DNA of 64,000 nucleotides from Salinispora pacifica CNR114 (GTDB lineage: Bacteria > Actinomycetota > Actinomycetes > Mycobacteriales > Micromonosporaceae): the NCBI RefSeq assembly GCF_000514775.1, contig NZ_AZWO01000004.1:134089-198088 (forward strand), given 5' to 3'. The position numbers and the translations under genes were made by a program. Under the pieces are notes generated by a model that was not told where the DNA came from, ran no database searches, and worked only from the letters and a program-made list of their open reading frames with translations. Positions 1-9,250 of this stretch are shown here, piece after piece. Each line of letters opens with the position of its first letter. Positions within the stretch are counted from its first letter, which is position 1.

Positions 1-126
1 CAGTGGGAACCGCACCCGCCCGGCAACGGCAACGAGCGGCAGAAGGCCTTCCCCTGGACAACTGCGTTCACGACAGCGGTCCGGCTCGCCCACGAACCTC
101 GACCGCCTGCTACCGGCCGCCTCTGA
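1..126 (+). CDS. possible 3' end of an upstream gene (partial)
   Basis: The first frame is open from the window edge to a TGA at 124-126, and about three quarters of its codons end in G or C. The 41 visible residues match nothing I recognise. A second frame (from base 3) is also open, to a TAG at about 153-155, so the reading frame is uncertain. This may be the tail of a plus-strand gene convergent with the TetR gene that follows. Confidence 0.2.
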   Translation, partial: QWEPHPPGNGNERQKAFPWTTAFTTAVRLAHEPRPPATGRL

Positions 127-151
127 CCGTGCAGGACATCAGCTGGGAGTT

Positions 152-745
152 CTAGTCAGGCCGCAGGTAGCCGTCCACCAACCGGGCCAGTTCCCGGTCC
201 AGGCTGGCGGCGGGAAGACCGTCGGCGACGATCCGAGCGGAGAGCACGAAGGACTGCGTGGTCAGCAGGACAACCCGGGCCATGGTCTCGGCCTCGTCGG
301 GCCGGACCGAGCCGTCGGCCCGGCCGTGGGCAACGGCGTCCACCAGGAACCGCAGCATCTCCTCCTGGCCCGCGCCGCGCCGGTCGAGGAGGTACGGGAT
401 CAGCACCTCCGGATCGACATCGCGGATCTTGCACAGCAGTGGGTGCTCCCGCATCACCCGTGCTCCCGCCACCACCCGCTCGACCAGGCGGGATCGGGCG
501 TTTCCGGTGCCCTCGTCGGTCGTCGTGGCCAGCAGCACCCGCTGCCACTCCCGGGTCATCAGATCGCCGATCAGCGACTGCGCGTCCGGCCAGCGTCGGT
601 AGACGGTCATCCGGGAGACCCCGGCGCGACGCGCCACGTCGGTCACGGTCGTGCGACGTACGCCGTAGGCGAGGACGCAGTCACGGGCGGCATCCAGAAC
701 CGCGTCCTCGATGCCACGCTCACCAGTCCTACTCCGCTCCACCAC
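152..745 (-). CDS. TetR/AcrR family transcriptional regulator
   Basis: This 197-residue protein has the TetR layout. An N-terminal three-helix DNA-binding domain spans about residues 12-58, with recognition helix text VSRMTVYRRWPDAQSL. An all-helical ligand-binding domain follows. It lies 25 bases downstream of the BASS transporter gene on the same strand, so the two are probably co-transcribed and the regulator may control the transporter or sense its substrate. I see no clear palindromic operator in the short gap. The start ATG gives the usual family length (about 190-200 residues). The ligand is unknown. The family call is firm and the target is inference. Confidence 0.9.
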   Translation of the reverse strand: MVERSRTGERGIEDAVLDAARDCVLAYGVRRTTVTDVARRAGVSRMTVYRRWPDAQSLIGDLMTREWQRVLLATTTDEGTGNARSRLVERVVAGARVMREHPLLCKIRDVDPEVLIPYLLDRRGAGQEEMLRFLVDAVAHGRADGSVRPDEAETMARVVLLTTQSFVLSARIVADGLPAASLDRELARLVDGYLRPD

Positions 746-770
746 GCCGAATGTCTACCATCCCCCGCTG

Positions 771-1661
771 CTACGGATTCCGGCCAACCGACCCCTCCGA
801 CCGGGCTCCGGTGCGGGTCACCAGAAGGCCGAAGGCCGCGGCGGTGAAGAACATGACGATGCCGTAGACCGCAGCGGGGATGGCCATCCGGGTGTTGTCG
901 AGCAACGCTGGGCTGAGCGCGACGGTGATCGCCAGGGTGCTGTTGTGGATGCCGATCTCGAATCCGGACGCGGTCGCCGCGCCGCGATCAACCCCGGCCA
1001 GTCGGGGCACCCCGTATCCGACTGCGAGGCTGAGCACGTTGAACGCCAACACCACCAGGCCGACCGAGACGAAGTAGTCGGCGAGGTTCTCCCGTTCGTT
1101 CAGCACCGCGCCGACGACCACCGCGACGAGCACCACGACCGACAGGGCCCGGACCGGCCGATCCAGGCGTACGGCGGCGTGGGGCGCCCGGGCCCGGATC
1201 AGCATGCCGATCGCGACCGGGATGAGCACGATGGCGAAGACCTGCAGCACCTTGTCGAACTGCAGACCCAGGCTCCCGCTGTCGGCGAGGAAGTAGGCCG
1301 CCGAGAGGTTGACCACGATCGGCAGGGTGACCACGGCCAGCACCGAGTTGATGGCGGTGAGGGTGATGTTGAGGGCGACGTGTCCGCCGAACAGGTGGCT
1401 GAAGAGGTTGGCCGTGGTGCCCCCGGGGGACGCGGCCAGCAGCATCATCCCGAGGGCAAGCTCCGGGGCCAGGTCGAAGGCGAGCACCAGCCCGAAGCAG
1501 AGCGCCGGCAGCACCAGCACCTGGCACACCAGGGCGATGAGGGCGGCTTTCGGATAGCGGGCCACCCGGCGGAAGTCCGCCACGGTCAGCCCGAGGCCCA
1601 GGCCGAGCATGATGATGCCGAGCGCGATGGGCAATCCGATCAGGGTCAATGCCGAGTCCAT
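771..1661 (-). CDS. bile acid:sodium symporter (BASS/SBF) family transporter
   Basis: This is a 296-residue hydrophobic protein with about nine or ten membrane segments. The family-typical ASPGGTTANL stretch in the first half and the GFEIGIHNSTLA stretch in the second half correspond to the two sodium/substrate-binding crossover regions. BASS proteins import organic anions (bile acids, pantoate, pyruvate) with sodium. The substrate here cannot be read from sequence. It is followed 25 bases later by a TetR gene. It lies about 17 kb from the steroid cluster and has no KstR-type site upstream, so a role in steroid uptake is only a possibility. Confidence 0.88.
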   Translation of the reverse strand: MDSALTLIGLPIALGIIMLGLGLGLTVADFRRVARYPKAALIALVCQVLVLPALCFGLVLAFDLAPELALGMMLLAASPGGTTANLFSHLFGGHVALNITLTAINSVLAVVTLPIVVNLSAAYFLADSGSLGLQFDKVLQVFAIVLIPVAIGMLIRARAPHAAVRLDRPVRALSVVVLVAVVVGAVLNERENLADYFVSVGLVVLAFNVLSLAVGYGVPRLAGVDRGAATASGFEIGIHNSTLAITVALSPALLDNTRMAIPAAVYGIVMFFTAAAFGLLVTRTGARSEGSVGRNP

Positions 1662-1736
1662 GGCAGCACATGGTCAACCCTCGCGTTCGCTGCCGCAATC
1701 CCCCGGGTGGACCGCGCTGCCCGGCCTGGGCCAGCG

Positions 1737-2618
1737 TCAGTCCCTGGCCACGAGATCCCCGCAGCTCGTCTCATCCGGCAGCAACGGTCGCAGCTGCACC
1801 ATCCAGCTCTTGCCGTCCGAGGTCCACCGCGCCGCCGCGGTGGTCTCCGCCGCCGCCGCGAGCAGCATCTGCAGCTCAGCTCCGGTTACGGTCACACAGC
1901 CCGGCCCGGTGTCGGCACCGAGGGGCTCGCCGGGCAACGTTGGCCCGGGCCAGGCCACCTCGGGCTGGCCGAGGCCCTCCGCCTCGACGAACGGTACCGC
2001 GACGCCCGCGACCACGGTCGGCACGTAGGGCTTCGCGCTGTCAGCCTCGGTCGGCGCCAGCAGACCCGAATCGCTGGTGAGTGACGCGACGAACGCCCGC
2101 AGCCGCGTCCGGGCCGCCCGCTGGTCGGCGGTCAGCCCGTACGCGCCGTCGCCCGCCTCGGTGAGAGCCGGGACGTCGATCTGCTCGGTGCCGTTCGCGC
2201 CGCGTACCGTGAATCGGGCTGTCTGGGCGTCGGCGATCGTCGGGGTGCCGAAGTCCACCGCGCCGTCCACGCCGGCGGCCCGCGCCGACTCCAGCAGCGT
2301 CGAGACGTCCTCGGGGGCGATCGGGTGAACCTGGAGGTTGGGCAGCGCGGGCCCCGGGTAGATCAGGGTCGTGGGCCCCTCACTGATCACCCGTCCGTCA
2401 CCGTAGACGCTGAGGGACGGGATGCGGCTGGCCAGCACGGACGGCATCCCGAACCCACCGATGGAGGTCATCTGGAACACCACCTCGTCAGCGGGATGCG
2501 ACGCCTCCGGCTGGCCGGGATCGTCCGCGTCGGCCGCCTCACCCTGCGAGCCGCAGGCGGTGACGAGCAGGAGCAGCGACACGGCGGGCGCCGTCCAACG
2601 GAGTCGACTATTGGTCAT
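1737..2618 (-). CDS. predicted lipoprotein of unknown function
   Basis: The protein has 293 residues from the ATG at 2618. The N-terminus shows a basic start (MTNSRLRW), a hydrophobic core and a lipobox ending VTAC, so it should be lipid-modified at Cys22 and face outward. The mature part begins with an acidic, flexible stretch and then a globular domain with a late SWMVQLRP motif. I recognise no enzymatic signature. It sits between the ABC exporter genes and the BASS transporter on the same strand. A strong hairpin separates it from the exporter, so it is probably a separate transcript. An upstream in-frame GTG/ATG extension was rejected because it would bury the signal peptide. Confidence 0.75.
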   Translation of the reverse strand: MTNSRLRWTAPAVSLLLLVTACGSQGEAADADDPGQPEASHPADEVVFQMTSIGGFGMPSVLASRIPSLSVYGDGRVISEGPTTLIYPGPALPNLQVHPIAPEDVSTLLESARAAGVDGAVDFGTPTIADAQTARFTVRGANGTEQIDVPALTEAGDGAYGLTADQRAARTRLRAFVASLTSDSGLLAPTEADSAKPYVPTVVAGVAVPFVEAEGLGQPEVAWPGPTLPGEPLGADTGPGCVTVTGAELQMLLAAAAETTAAARWTSDGKSWMVQLRPLLPDETSCGDLVARD

Positions 2619-2649
2619 GTCAGATCGGACGTGGCCGGGCGCCGGAAGG

Positions 2650-2685
2650 TTCCGTGGGGCGGCGATCCCTCGCCGCCCCACGGAA
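2650..2685 (-). terminator. strong hairpin, likely terminator of the ABC exporter operon
   Basis: A perfect 16-bp inverted repeat (TTCCGTGGGGCGGCGA and its complement) surrounds a 4-base loop TCCC at 2666-2669. It lies about 7 bases beyond the stop of the permease gene. There is no T-run, as is common for actinomycete terminators. Confidence 0.7.
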
Positions 2686-2691
2686 ACCCGG

Positions 2692-4353
2692 TCAGGTTCG
2701 ACCGACCACGTCCCGCCGGAACACCAGGCGAGCCACCTGGGCGGTCACCGCGGCAAGCATGGTCAGTACCAGGACCGCGACCACACTGACCTCCTCCAAC
2801 GGGTGTTCGCCGACATGCGCGAAGGGGGACAGCCGCACGGCGCTGGCGGGAATCTCGAGGATCGGGGCGAAGTACCCGACGATCAGCCCGTAGCCGAGCA
2901 CCACCCAGATCAGCGGCAGCACCCGCGGCGCCACCGCATAGAGCACCGCGGCGGCGGCGAGGAGAAGCCAGACCGCCGGAGTGTGCGCCACGTGGCCGAG
3001 TAGCAAACCACCGAAGGACCCGGCATCGCCGGTGCTCACCGCGGCTCCGACGCCCATACCGGCGCCGGCGACCAGCAGCAGCCACGGTACGCCGACCGCC
3101 GTCACCACGAGGTGGCTGCCGATCCAGGCCGACCGGCTGACAGCCGTCGCGAGGACCGACTCGGCCCGCCCTTCGCTCTCTTCGGAGCGCAGAGTCTGCA
3201 TGGCGAGCACCGCGTAGACCCCGACGGCGAGGGCCATGGTGAGCCCCATGGTGCCGAGGTAGCCGTCCAGCAGGTTCTCCGCACCGCCCATGATGGCGAC
3301 CATGTCCTCCGGTGCGTCGGTGAATCCGTCGAGCAGTGGCTGGGTGAACGAGCCGTAGGCGAGACCGGCGGCGAGCAGTCCCACGCTCCACCCGATCAGG
3401 CTGGCCCGGTGGAGCCGGAACGCGAGCGCGAGCGGCCCGTCCAGCCAGGCCGCCGCCCGGGCCGGCCCCGGGCGGGGCGGCACGAGCCCGGCACCGAAGT
3501 CCCGGCGGGCGGAGAGCGCGTAGCCGGCGGCCACGGCGGTCAGCGCGAAGGCCAGCGAGATCACCAGTGGCCACCAGCGGTCGTGCACGTACGGCGCGGT
3601 CTGCTGGGACCAGCCGACCGGTGACAGCCAGGACAGCCACGACGCGCCGCTGCCCTGCGCCGCCGCCATGTCACCCAGCCCGCGCAGCACGAACGCCACT
3701 CCGAGTAGGGCACCGGCGGTGCCGGAGGCGGCCCGCGGATACTCCGACAGCTGGACGGTGACCGCCGCGACTCCGGCGAATACCAGCGCCACAGCACCGA
3801 CCGAAGCACCGAACAGCAACGACCCCCCGAGGCCGTACCCCCGGCTGGCCATCAGGCCACCGATCAGGATGGCGACGACCGCGGCCATCGTGGCGGCGAG
3901 CGCCAGCACGGCGGTGAGCTGGGCGTGCCGGCCGACCACGCTGGCCCGGATCAGCTCGGCCCGGCCGGAACGTTCCTCGGCGCGGGTGTGCCGCACGACG
4001 GTCAGCAGCCCCATCAGGCCAGCGCCGATGGCCACGTAAAGGCCGTACTGCCCGGCGAGGAAGCGCTCGATGGTCAGGTCGTCGAAGCCGAATCCCGGGC
4101 CGCCGAAGAGCGCACCGGCCGGGCTGCCGGAGAAGGCGGTCAGCCCCTCCAGATCCGCCGGGCTCTCGACGAAGGTCTCCAGCGCGGTCGCGAAGTACCC
4201 CATCAGCAACGCCAGGCCGAGGGTCCACGCCGGGAAGCGGATCCGGTCCCGGCGCAGCATGAACCGCAGCAGCGTGCCGGTCCCGGTGACCCGGCCGCCA
4301 CCCTGGCCGGGCGCCGCGAGCACCGGACGGCGCACCAACACGGTGGCCATCAC
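2692..4353 (-). CDS. ABC-2 type exporter permease (antibiotic-exporter-like)
   Basis: This 553-residue membrane protein has roughly a dozen predicted hydrophobic helices arranged as two similar halves, as in the large permeases of actinomycete tetronasin/polyketide-type ABC exporters. It follows the ATPase gene directly. The possible GTG start at 4353 overlaps the ATPase stop by 4 bases, and an adjacent ATG at 4350 overlaps it by one. The two genes should therefore be translationally coupled. The permease presumably exports a hydrophobic compound, which cannot be named. A strong hairpin follows its stop codon. Confidence 0.85.
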   Translation of the reverse strand: MMATVLVRRPVLAAPGQGGGRVTGTGTLLRFMLRRDRIRFPAWTLGLALLMGYFATALETFVESPADLEGLTAFSGSPAGALFGGPGFGFDDLTIERFLAGQYGLYVAIGAGLMGLLTVVRHTRAEERSGRAELIRASVVGRHAQLTAVLALAATMAAVVAILIGGLMASRGYGLGGSLLFGASVGAVALVFAGVAAVTVQLSEYPRAASGTAGALLGVAFVLRGLGDMAAAQGSGASWLSWLSPVGWSQQTAPYVHDRWWPLVISLAFALTAVAAGYALSARRDFGAGLVPPRPGPARAAAWLDGPLALAFRLHRASLIGWSVGLLAAGLAYGSFTQPLLDGFTDAPEDMVAIMGGAENLLDGYLGTMGLTMALAVGVYAVLAMQTLRSEESEGRAESVLATAVSRSAWIGSHLVVTAVGVPWLLLVAGAGMGVGAAVSTGDAGSFGGLLLGHVAHTPAVWLLLAAAAVLYAVAPRVLPLIWVVLGYGLIVGYFAPILEIPASAVRLSPFAHVGEHPLEEVSVVAVLVLTMLAAVTAQVARLVFRRDVVGRT

Positions 4354-5258
4354 GCCACCGCCCCGTGGCGGGTCGACTCATCGCCGTAGTGCCGAAGCAG
4401 CAGCTGTTCCAGGGTCGGCGGCCGGACGGTCAGCCCGCGTACGCCGAGGTCGCCCAGGTGCCGGACGACGACGGCGAGGTGCTCGCCGTCGACCTCGAAG
4501 CGGACGTGGCCGTCGATGTCCTGCAGCCCGTGTACGCCGGCCAGGGTGGCGAGCTGAGCCGCCGAACTGTCGACGATCGCGTCCACGGAGGTCCGGGTCA
4601 GGTGACGCAGGTCGGTCAGGGAGCCGGTCTCGACGATCCGTCCCTGCCGAATGATCGAGATCTGGTCGGCCAGCACCTCGACCTGGGCGAGGATGTGGCT
4701 GGAGAGCAGAACGGTCCGGCCGGCCGCGCAGGCCTCCCGGATGCACTCCTGAAACACCGCCTCCATCAGTGGGTCCAGCCCGGCGGTCGGCTCGTCGAGC
4801 AGCAGCAGGTCCACGTCGCTGGCCAGCGCCGCGATCAGGGCGACCTTCTGTCGGTTGCCCTTCGAGTAGGTCCGCCCCTTCTTGCGCGGATCAAGGTCGA
4901 AGCGTTGGCACAGCTCGTCGCGGCGAACCGGGTCGGTCCCGCCGCGCAGGCGGGCGAAGAGGTCGATCGCCTCGCCGCCGGTCAGGTTGGGCCACAGCTC
5001 CACGTCGCCGGGGACGTAGGCGAGCCGCCGGTGCAGTCGCACCGCGTCGGCCCACGGATCACCGCCGAGTAGCTGGACCCGGCCGCGGTCGGCGCGGAGC
5101 AGCCCCAGCAGGATCCGGATCGTGGTGGACTTGCCGGCACCGTTGGGGCCGAGGAAGCCGTGCACGGTACCGGTCTCGACCCGCAGGTCGAGACCGTCCA
5201 GTGCCTTGATGCGGCCAAAGCGCTTGTCGATGTGTTGAATATCGATTGCCGTGGTCAT
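4350..5258 (-). CDS. ABC transporter ATP-binding protein
   Basis: This 302-residue ABC ATPase has Walker [10 protein letters not shown] (residues 37-45), an atypical signature YSKGNRQKV (132-140) in place of LSGGQ, Walker B LLLLDEP (152-158) with the following TAGLDP D-loop, and an H-loop LLSSHI at about 190. A C-terminal extension of about 80 residues is typical of the DrrA-like drug exporter class. It is coupled to the permease downstream and probably energises it. The YSKGN signature variant is common in this subfamily and does not imply inactivity. Confidence 0.92.
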   Translation of the reverse strand: MTTAIDIQHIDKRFGRIKALDGLDLRVETGTVHGFLGPNGAGKSTTIRILLGLLRADRGRVQLLGGDPWADAVRLHRRLAYVPGDVELWPNLTGGEAIDLFARLRGGTDPVRRDELCQRFDLDPRKKGRTYSKGNRQKVALIAALASDVDLLLLDEPTAGLDPLMEAVFQECIREACAAGRTVLLSSHILAQVEVLADQISIIRQGRIVETGSLTDLRHLTRTSVDAIVDSSAAQLATLAGVHGLQDIDGHVRFEVDGEHLAVVVRHLGDLGVRGLTVRPPTLEQLLLRHYGDESTRHGAVA

Positions 5259-5372
5259 GGTCGTAGACCTCGTTCGAGGGAGGACCCCGGGCGGGTTGGA
5301 GCCCCGGGGTTGGTCCGATGTCGTCGGTCACGCGGAGCGCACCGAGAGTCGGTGAGCCGCCGCGGAGAAGAT

Positions 5373-5660
5373 TCACGCCGGGGGGCGTGACAGCCGGTAC
5401 GCAGTGCCTGCTGCGTCGCTCACCGCCGGCGGGTCCGGGACGTACATCAGATAGTCATCCAGCATTGAGCGATCGACGTGCAGCCCCTGGGTGAACCGTT
5501 CGAGGGCCGGCGCCGTGATCCCGGCGGCACCGCCGCGCGGACCCGATGCGATCCCGGCGGCACCGCGGCGCAGACCCGATGCGATGGGGGCACCGCGGCG
5601 CGGACCCGTGGTGACGAAGCCACCAATCTGGGTCTCGACAATGCCGCCGTCGGATGCCAC
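5373..5660 (-). CDS. small repeat-bearing ORF ahead of the ABC exporter, unrecognised
   Basis: This is a 95-residue reading frame with no family I recognise. Residues 18-50 contain three imperfect 11-residue repeats of the pattern G-x-R-x-G-A-x-G-I-A-S, encoded by DNA repeats at 5517-5613. The C-terminal part (DYLMYVPDPP) looks more like ordinary protein. It starts 10 bases downstream of a palindromic operator-like element and precedes the ATPase gene by 114 bases on the same strand. Many actinomycete exporters of this type are led by a TetR gene, so this could be a remnant of such a gene with a replaced N-terminus. That is speculative, and it may not be translated at all. Confidence 0.35.
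   Translation of the reverse strand: MASDGGIVETQIGGFVTTGPRRGAPIASGLRRGAAGIASGPRGGAAGITAPALERFTQGLHVDRSMLDDYLMYVPDPPAVSDAAGTAYRLSRPPA
5517..5613. repeat. three tandem copies of a 30-33 bp repeat
   Basis: Copies lie at 5517-5549 and 5550-5582 (33 bp each, two mismatches) and at 5583-5613 (shorter, more diverged). Each begins GATC or GATG and contains GGCACCGC and GACCCG. The unit length is a multiple of three, so the minus-strand frame stays open through the array. Confidence 0.85.
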
Positions 5661-5669
5661 CCCGATAGA

Positions 5670-5685
5670 TTAAACAGTCGTTCAA
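5670..5685. promoter_or_regulatory. palindromic operator-like site (TTAAAC-AGTC-GTTCAA)
   Basis: The 16-base element has half sites TTAAAC and GTTCAA that match in five of six pairs. It sits in a locally AT-rich patch just upstream of the small ORF and the ABC exporter. The form resembles TetR-type operators found before drug exporters. No regulator gene is adjacent. Confidence 0.5.
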
Positions 5686-5779
5686 TGCGGGGGCAAGCGC
5701 ATACCGGGCCGAGGCGTACGGTCCAGCCCCGGCGACCCGTGAGAGTCCCGCCCGCCGTCGGACGCCCTAGGGTGGGCAG

Positions 5780-7027
5780 ATGTCCCGCTCCACGCCCTCC
5801 GACGATCACCCCACCGCCGTACCGAACCCGCTCACCCAGCTCACGCTGGAACAGCTCCGGCGACGCACCAGCGTGAAGTGGGGCAGCTACGCCCCGGACG
5901 TGCTTCCGCTCTGGGTGGCGGAGATGGATGTCCCCCTCGCACCCGCCGTCACCGACGCGCTACAGCTCGCCATCGCACTCGGCGACACCGGCTACGCCCA
6001 CCCAAACGGGTACGCGGAGGCGTTCGGCGAGTTCGCCGCCGAGCGCTGGGGCTGGACCGACTTCTCCCCCGGCCGAACCGCGGTGGTACCCGACGTGATG
6101 CTGGGCATCGTCGAGGTGCTCCGGCTGGTCACCGACCCCGGCGACACCGTGGTTGTCTGCTCCCCCGTCTATCCGCCCTTCTACGCGTTCGCCCGGCACG
6201 CCGGACGGCAGGTCGTCGAGGCTCCGCTCGGGGCCGACCTACGGATCGAGCTCGCCGCCCTCGGAGAGGCATTCCGGCGGGCCCGGGCCCGCAGCAAGCG
6301 GCCGGCCTTCCTGCTGTGCAACCCGCACAACCCCACCGGGGTGGTACATCGCCGCGCGGAACTCGAGGCCGTCGCCGAGTTGGCCGACCGGCACGGCGTA
6401 CGGGTGATCTCCGACGAGATCCACGCTCCGCTGGCGCTGCCGGGGGTAGCCGTCACCCCGTACCTGACCGTGACCGGCGCCCAGAATGCCTTCGCGGTCA
6501 CCTCCGGCTCCAAGGCGTGGAACCTCGCCGGCGTGAAGGCGGCACTCGCGATCGCGGGACCACGCGCCGCGGCCGAGCTGGCCCGAATGCCGGAAGAGGT
6601 CAGCCACGGCCCGAGCCACCTGGGTGTGGTCGCGCAGACGGCCGCCCTCCGGGCCGGCGGGGAGTGGCTCGACCGTCTCCTCCGCGGCCTAGACGCCAAC
6701 CGCACCCGACTGGAGTCCCTACTGGCCGAGCACCTGCCCACCGTCGGCTATCACCGCCCCGAAGGCACCTACCTGGCCTGGCTGGACTGCCGGCGTCTCA
6801 GCCCACACAGTGCTCCACCCGACAGCGCGTCCGACGAGGTCAGCACCGATCCGGCCCAGCTGTTCCTGGAACGCGCGCGGGTGGCCCTCAGCTCCGGGCA
6901 CGCCTTCGGCACCGGTGGTGCGGGCCGGGTCCGGCTGAACTTCGCCACCTCCCCCGGCATCCTCACCGACGCCGTCACCCGGATGGGCCGGGCTGCCCGG
7001 GAGGCGGGAACCACCGCCGCGAGATGA
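5780..7027 (+). CDS. MalY/PatB-type PLP-dependent aminotransferase / cystathionine beta-lyase
   Basis: This is a 415-residue fold-type I PLP enzyme. The MalY/PatB subgroup is indicated by the N-terminal [11 protein letters not shown] stretch, CNPHNPTG in the middle, SDEIHAPL before the cofactor site, and the PLP lysine in SGSKAWN (Lys245). The C-terminal RLNFATSP carries the carboxylate-binding arginine. Members cleave C-S bonds of cystathionine or cysteine conjugates, and some act as regulators. It stands alone between the divergent exporter region and the sigma-factor operon, so context gives no pathway. Confidence 0.88.
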   Translation: MSRSTPSDDHPTAVPNPLTQLTLEQLRRRTSVKWGSYAPDVLPLWVAEMDVPLAPAVTDALQLAIALGDTGYAHPNGYAEAFGEFAAERWGWTDFSPGRTAVVPDVMLGIVEVLRLVTDPGDTVVVCSPVYPPFYAFARHAGRQVVEAPLGADLRIELAALGEAFRRARARSKRPAFLLCNPHNPTGVVHRRAELEAVAELADRHGVRVISDEIHAPLALPGVAVTPYLTVTGAQNAFAVTSGSKAWNLAGVKAALAIAGPRAAAELARMPEEVSHGPSHLGVVAQTAALRAGGEWLDRLLRGLDANRTRLESLLAEHLPTVGYHRPEGTYLAWLDCRRLSPHSAPPDSASDEVSTDPAQLFLERARVALSSGHAFGTGGAGRVRLNFATSPGILTDAVTRMGRAAREAGTTAAR

Positions 7028-7118
7028 TCCACAACAGTTGGCGGCCCAGAACCGGCGAGAGCCCGGCGCGCCGGGAATGTCGTACGCTACCGTTCAGCAC
7101 GATGCTCAGCCGTCTCGT

Positions 7119-7152
7119 ACGGGCATTTAGTGCCCGTCGTTCGCTCCGAACG
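7119..7152 (+). promoter_or_regulatory. two back-to-back hairpins in the leader of the sigma-factor gene
   Basis: ACGGGCA-TTTAG-TGCCCGT at 7119-7137 is followed without a gap by CGTTCG-CTC-CGAACG at 7138-7152. Eight to ten bases later comes the GGAGG ribosome binding site of the GTG start at 7173. The arrangement suggests a structured leader affecting translation or termination. The mechanism is unknown. Confidence 0.5.
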
Positions 7153-7172
7153 GCGACCCGGAGGTACCCACC

Positions 7173-7733
7173 GTGACCGACGACACCGACGTCACCTCGT
7201 GGGCTCTCCAGGCAGGAGGCGGTGACCAGGCAGCTGCCGCCGCCTTCATCCGGGCGACCCAGCAACAGGTCCGGCGCTTCCTGGCCGCCCTGATCTCCCC
7301 AGCCGAGGCGGATGACCTGACGCAGGAGACCTACCTGCGCGCGCTGCGGTCGCTTCCCTCATTCGCCGGGCGCTCCTCCGCGCGCACCTGGTTGTTCAGC
7401 ATCGCCCGGCGGGTCGCGGTGGACCACGTGCGGACCGCCACGTCCCGTCCGCGGACGGTCCCGATGACCGACTCCCACGACATCACCGACGCCGACGAGA
7501 GCGGCTTCGACCGGCAGGTCGCCCTGGAGCAGGTCATCGCGGCGCTGCCAACCGACCGCCGGGAGGCCTTCGTCGTCACCCAGGTTCTCGGCCTCTCCTA
7601 CGCCGAGGCCGCACAGGTGTGCGGCTGCCCGGTCGGGACGATCAGGTCACGGGTGTCCCGGGCTCGGGCAGACCTGGTCGTCGCACTACAGGCCCGCTCC
7701 GGCGAGTCGGCCCGGCACACCGCAACCGGCTGA
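7173..7733 (+). CDS. ECF RNA polymerase sigma factor
   Basis: This 186-residue protein has the two ECF domains. Sigma-2 spans about residues 20-90 (TQETYLRALRSLPSF and the following ARTWLFSIARRVAVDH). Sigma-4 spans about 118-170, ending in a helix-turn-helix (LSYAEAAQVCGCPVGTIRSR). The start is GTG preceded by GGAGG. The next gene, 54 bases on, is a zinc-finger anti-sigma factor, and copper/haem envelope genes follow. The group resembles SigC-type operons. It probably directs its own operon in response to metal or redox stress at the envelope, which is inference from neighbours. Confidence 0.92.
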   Translation: MTDDTDVTSWALQAGGGDQAAAAAFIRATQQQVRRFLAALISPAEADDLTQETYLRALRSLPSFAGRSSARTWLFSIARRVAVDHVRTATSRPRTVPMTDSHDITDADESGFDRQVALEQVIAALPTDRREAFVVTQVLGLSYAEAAQVCGCPVGTIRSRVSRARADLVVALQARSGESARHTATG

Positions 7734-7787
7734 AGACCTCCCGTCCCGCACGGGAACCAACGCCGGCGCCGGTCCGACTACCGGTAC

Positions 7788-8564
7788 ATGGGGTGTGAGC
7801 AGTGGCGCGAGGTGTTGTCGGCGCAGTTGGACGGGGAGGAGACCCCGGCTGAGCGGGCGGCAGCCGACTCCCACCTGGCCAGCTGTGGTGGGTGCCGGAC
7901 GTGGTTCGACCAGGCCGCGGCGATCACCCGCCGGGCCCGGCTGTCGGTCAGCGTGCTCGGCCCCGACCTCACCGATGTGATCCTGGCCGCACTTCCGGCA
8001 GCCCCGGCAGCCCCGGCAGGGTCAACGACGCGGCCGCCGTGGCGACAGCGGCTGGTGATCGCCCTGCGCGCAACGCTCGGGCTGACCGGGGCGCTGCAGG
8101 TCCTGCTGGGTCTGACCCAGGTCGGTCAGGCGGCGGCAGGCCCGCACATCCACGCCGGCGGACCGCTGGCCTCGGGCCACCTGTGGCACGAGGCAGCGGC
8201 GTGGAACATCGCCGTCGGTGCCGGGTTCCTGTTCGTGGCCGCCCGCCGCACCCCGCCGACCGGGCTGCTGCCCATGTTGAGCGCCTTCGTCGGCACGCTG
8301 GTGCTGCTGTCGGTCAACGACCTGATGACCGGCCGGGTGGAGACCGCCCGGCTGGTCAGTCACGGATTCCTCTTCGTTGGCTATGCGATCGTCGTGGCCA
8401 TGTCTCGGCCGGGTCTACACCCGGACGGCCCGCCCACCGACCTCCGCGCTGATCGTCCCCGCTGGCGGATCCGGGCCGAGGATGAGCCGCCCCCGCCGGG
8501 GCTGCGGCTCGTGCCCCCGCCGGTTCCGGGTTCGGCGTGCCATCGGGACAACGCGGCGGCCTGA
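7788..8564 (+). CDS. membrane anti-sigma factor with N-terminal zinc finger
   Basis: This 258-residue protein begins with a cytoplasmic zinc-finger domain of the zf-HC2 type. Its H-x3-C-x2-C motif is HLASCGGC at about residues 29-36. Four or so hydrophobic segments follow between residues 85 and 205, then a charged, proline-rich cytoplasmic tail. It lies directly downstream of the ECF sigma gene and is the expected partner that holds the sigma factor at the membrane until a signal arrives. The membrane part resembles the multi-helix sensors found with SigC-like factors rather than the single-pass RseA type. Confidence 0.85.
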   Translation: MGCEQWREVLSAQLDGEETPAERAAADSHLASCGGCRTWFDQAAAITRRARLSVSVLGPDLTDVILAALPAAPAAPAGSTTRPPWRQRLVIALRATLGLTGALQVLLGLTQVGQAAAGPHIHAGGPLASGHLWHEAAAWNIAVGAGFLFVAARRTPPTGLLPMLSAFVGTLVLLSVNDLMTGRVETARLVSHGFLFVGYAIVVAMSRPGLHPDGPPTDLRADRPRWRIRAEDEPPPPGLRLVPPPVPGSACHRDNAAA

Positions 8565-8662
8565 GCGTCCCGATACCGGTGATGTCGCTAACCGAATCAT
8601 CGGGAACTTTCCCGCCCTGCCGAACCGACCAACAGTCGACACCGAACTCAGAGAGGTCCTAC

Positions 8663-9250
8663 ATGCCAAGCAACGTCACCGATCGGCGCCTACGCCCGGC
8701 CGCCCTGGTCGCCGCTGCCCTGCTGACCGCCGCCATGGCCGGTTGTGGCTCATCCAGCGACTCGTCAACGACCAACCCAACCCCGTCGGAGACGGCCACT
8801 CCGGCGGCGGATGCCCCCGCCGGCGTGATCGGGATCAACGACCCGTGGGTGAAGGCCGCCGACAAGGGGATGACCGCGGCGTTCGCCACCCTGGTGAACG
8901 AGAGCGACGCCGACGTTACCCTGACCGGCGTCAGCACCGAGGTGTCGCCGATGGAGCTGCATGAGATGGCCATGAAGGATGGCGAGATGGTCATGCAGGC
9001 CAAGAAGGGCGGCATCGTGATCAAGGCGAAGAGCAGCCACCTGCTGGAGCCCGGCGGCGACCACCTCATGCTGCTGGACCTGCAGCAGCCGGTGCAGGCC
9101 GGGGATGAGCTGACCTTCACCCTCGCCTTCGCCGACGGGCGGACCCAGTCCTTCACGGCGGTGGCGAAGCCGTTCACCGGTGCTGAGGAGAGCTACGACC
9201 CCGAGCACAGCATGCCGGACATGTCCATGAGCCCCAGCGCAGCGTCGTGA
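8663..9250 (+). CDS. periplasmic copper chaperone PCu(A)C family lipoprotein
   Basis: The gene encodes 195 residues from the ATG at 8663, which has a GAGAGG ribosome binding site and opens a lipoprotein signal with lipobox AGC. The mature domain has the PCu(A)C copper site: MELHEM (M-x2-H-x-M) and later a conserved HLM, with a Met/His-rich tail (MPDMSMS) that may also bind copper. Such proteins deliver Cu(I) to extracytoplasmic targets, for example cytochrome oxidase. The stop overlaps the GTG start of the DyP peroxidase by 4 bases. An upstream in-frame start inside the anti-sigma gene was rejected because it buries the signal sequence. Confidence 0.9.
   Translation: MPSNVTDRRLRPAALVAAALLTAAMAGCGSSSDSSTTNPTPSETATPAADAPAGVIGINDPWVKAADKGMTAAFATLVNESDADVTLTGVSTEVSPMELHEMAMKDGEMVMQAKKGGIVIKAKSSHLLEPGGDHLMLLDLQQPVQAGDELTFTLAFADGRTQSFTAVAKPFTGAEESYDPEHSMPDMSMSPSAAS

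Noticed and set aside
771..1661. BASS transporter as the steroid importer of the cluster
   Set aside because: No KstR-type site and about 17 kb of unrelated genes in between. BASS proteins carry many anions and sterol uptake in this group is normally by Mce4.
711..2084. A 457-codon plus-strand open frame and other long frames opposite known genes
   Set aside because: It lies antisense to the BASS transporter and lipoprotein genes and gives a low-complexity Arg/His/Gln/Gly-rich product. Such shadow frames are expected in very GC-rich DNA.
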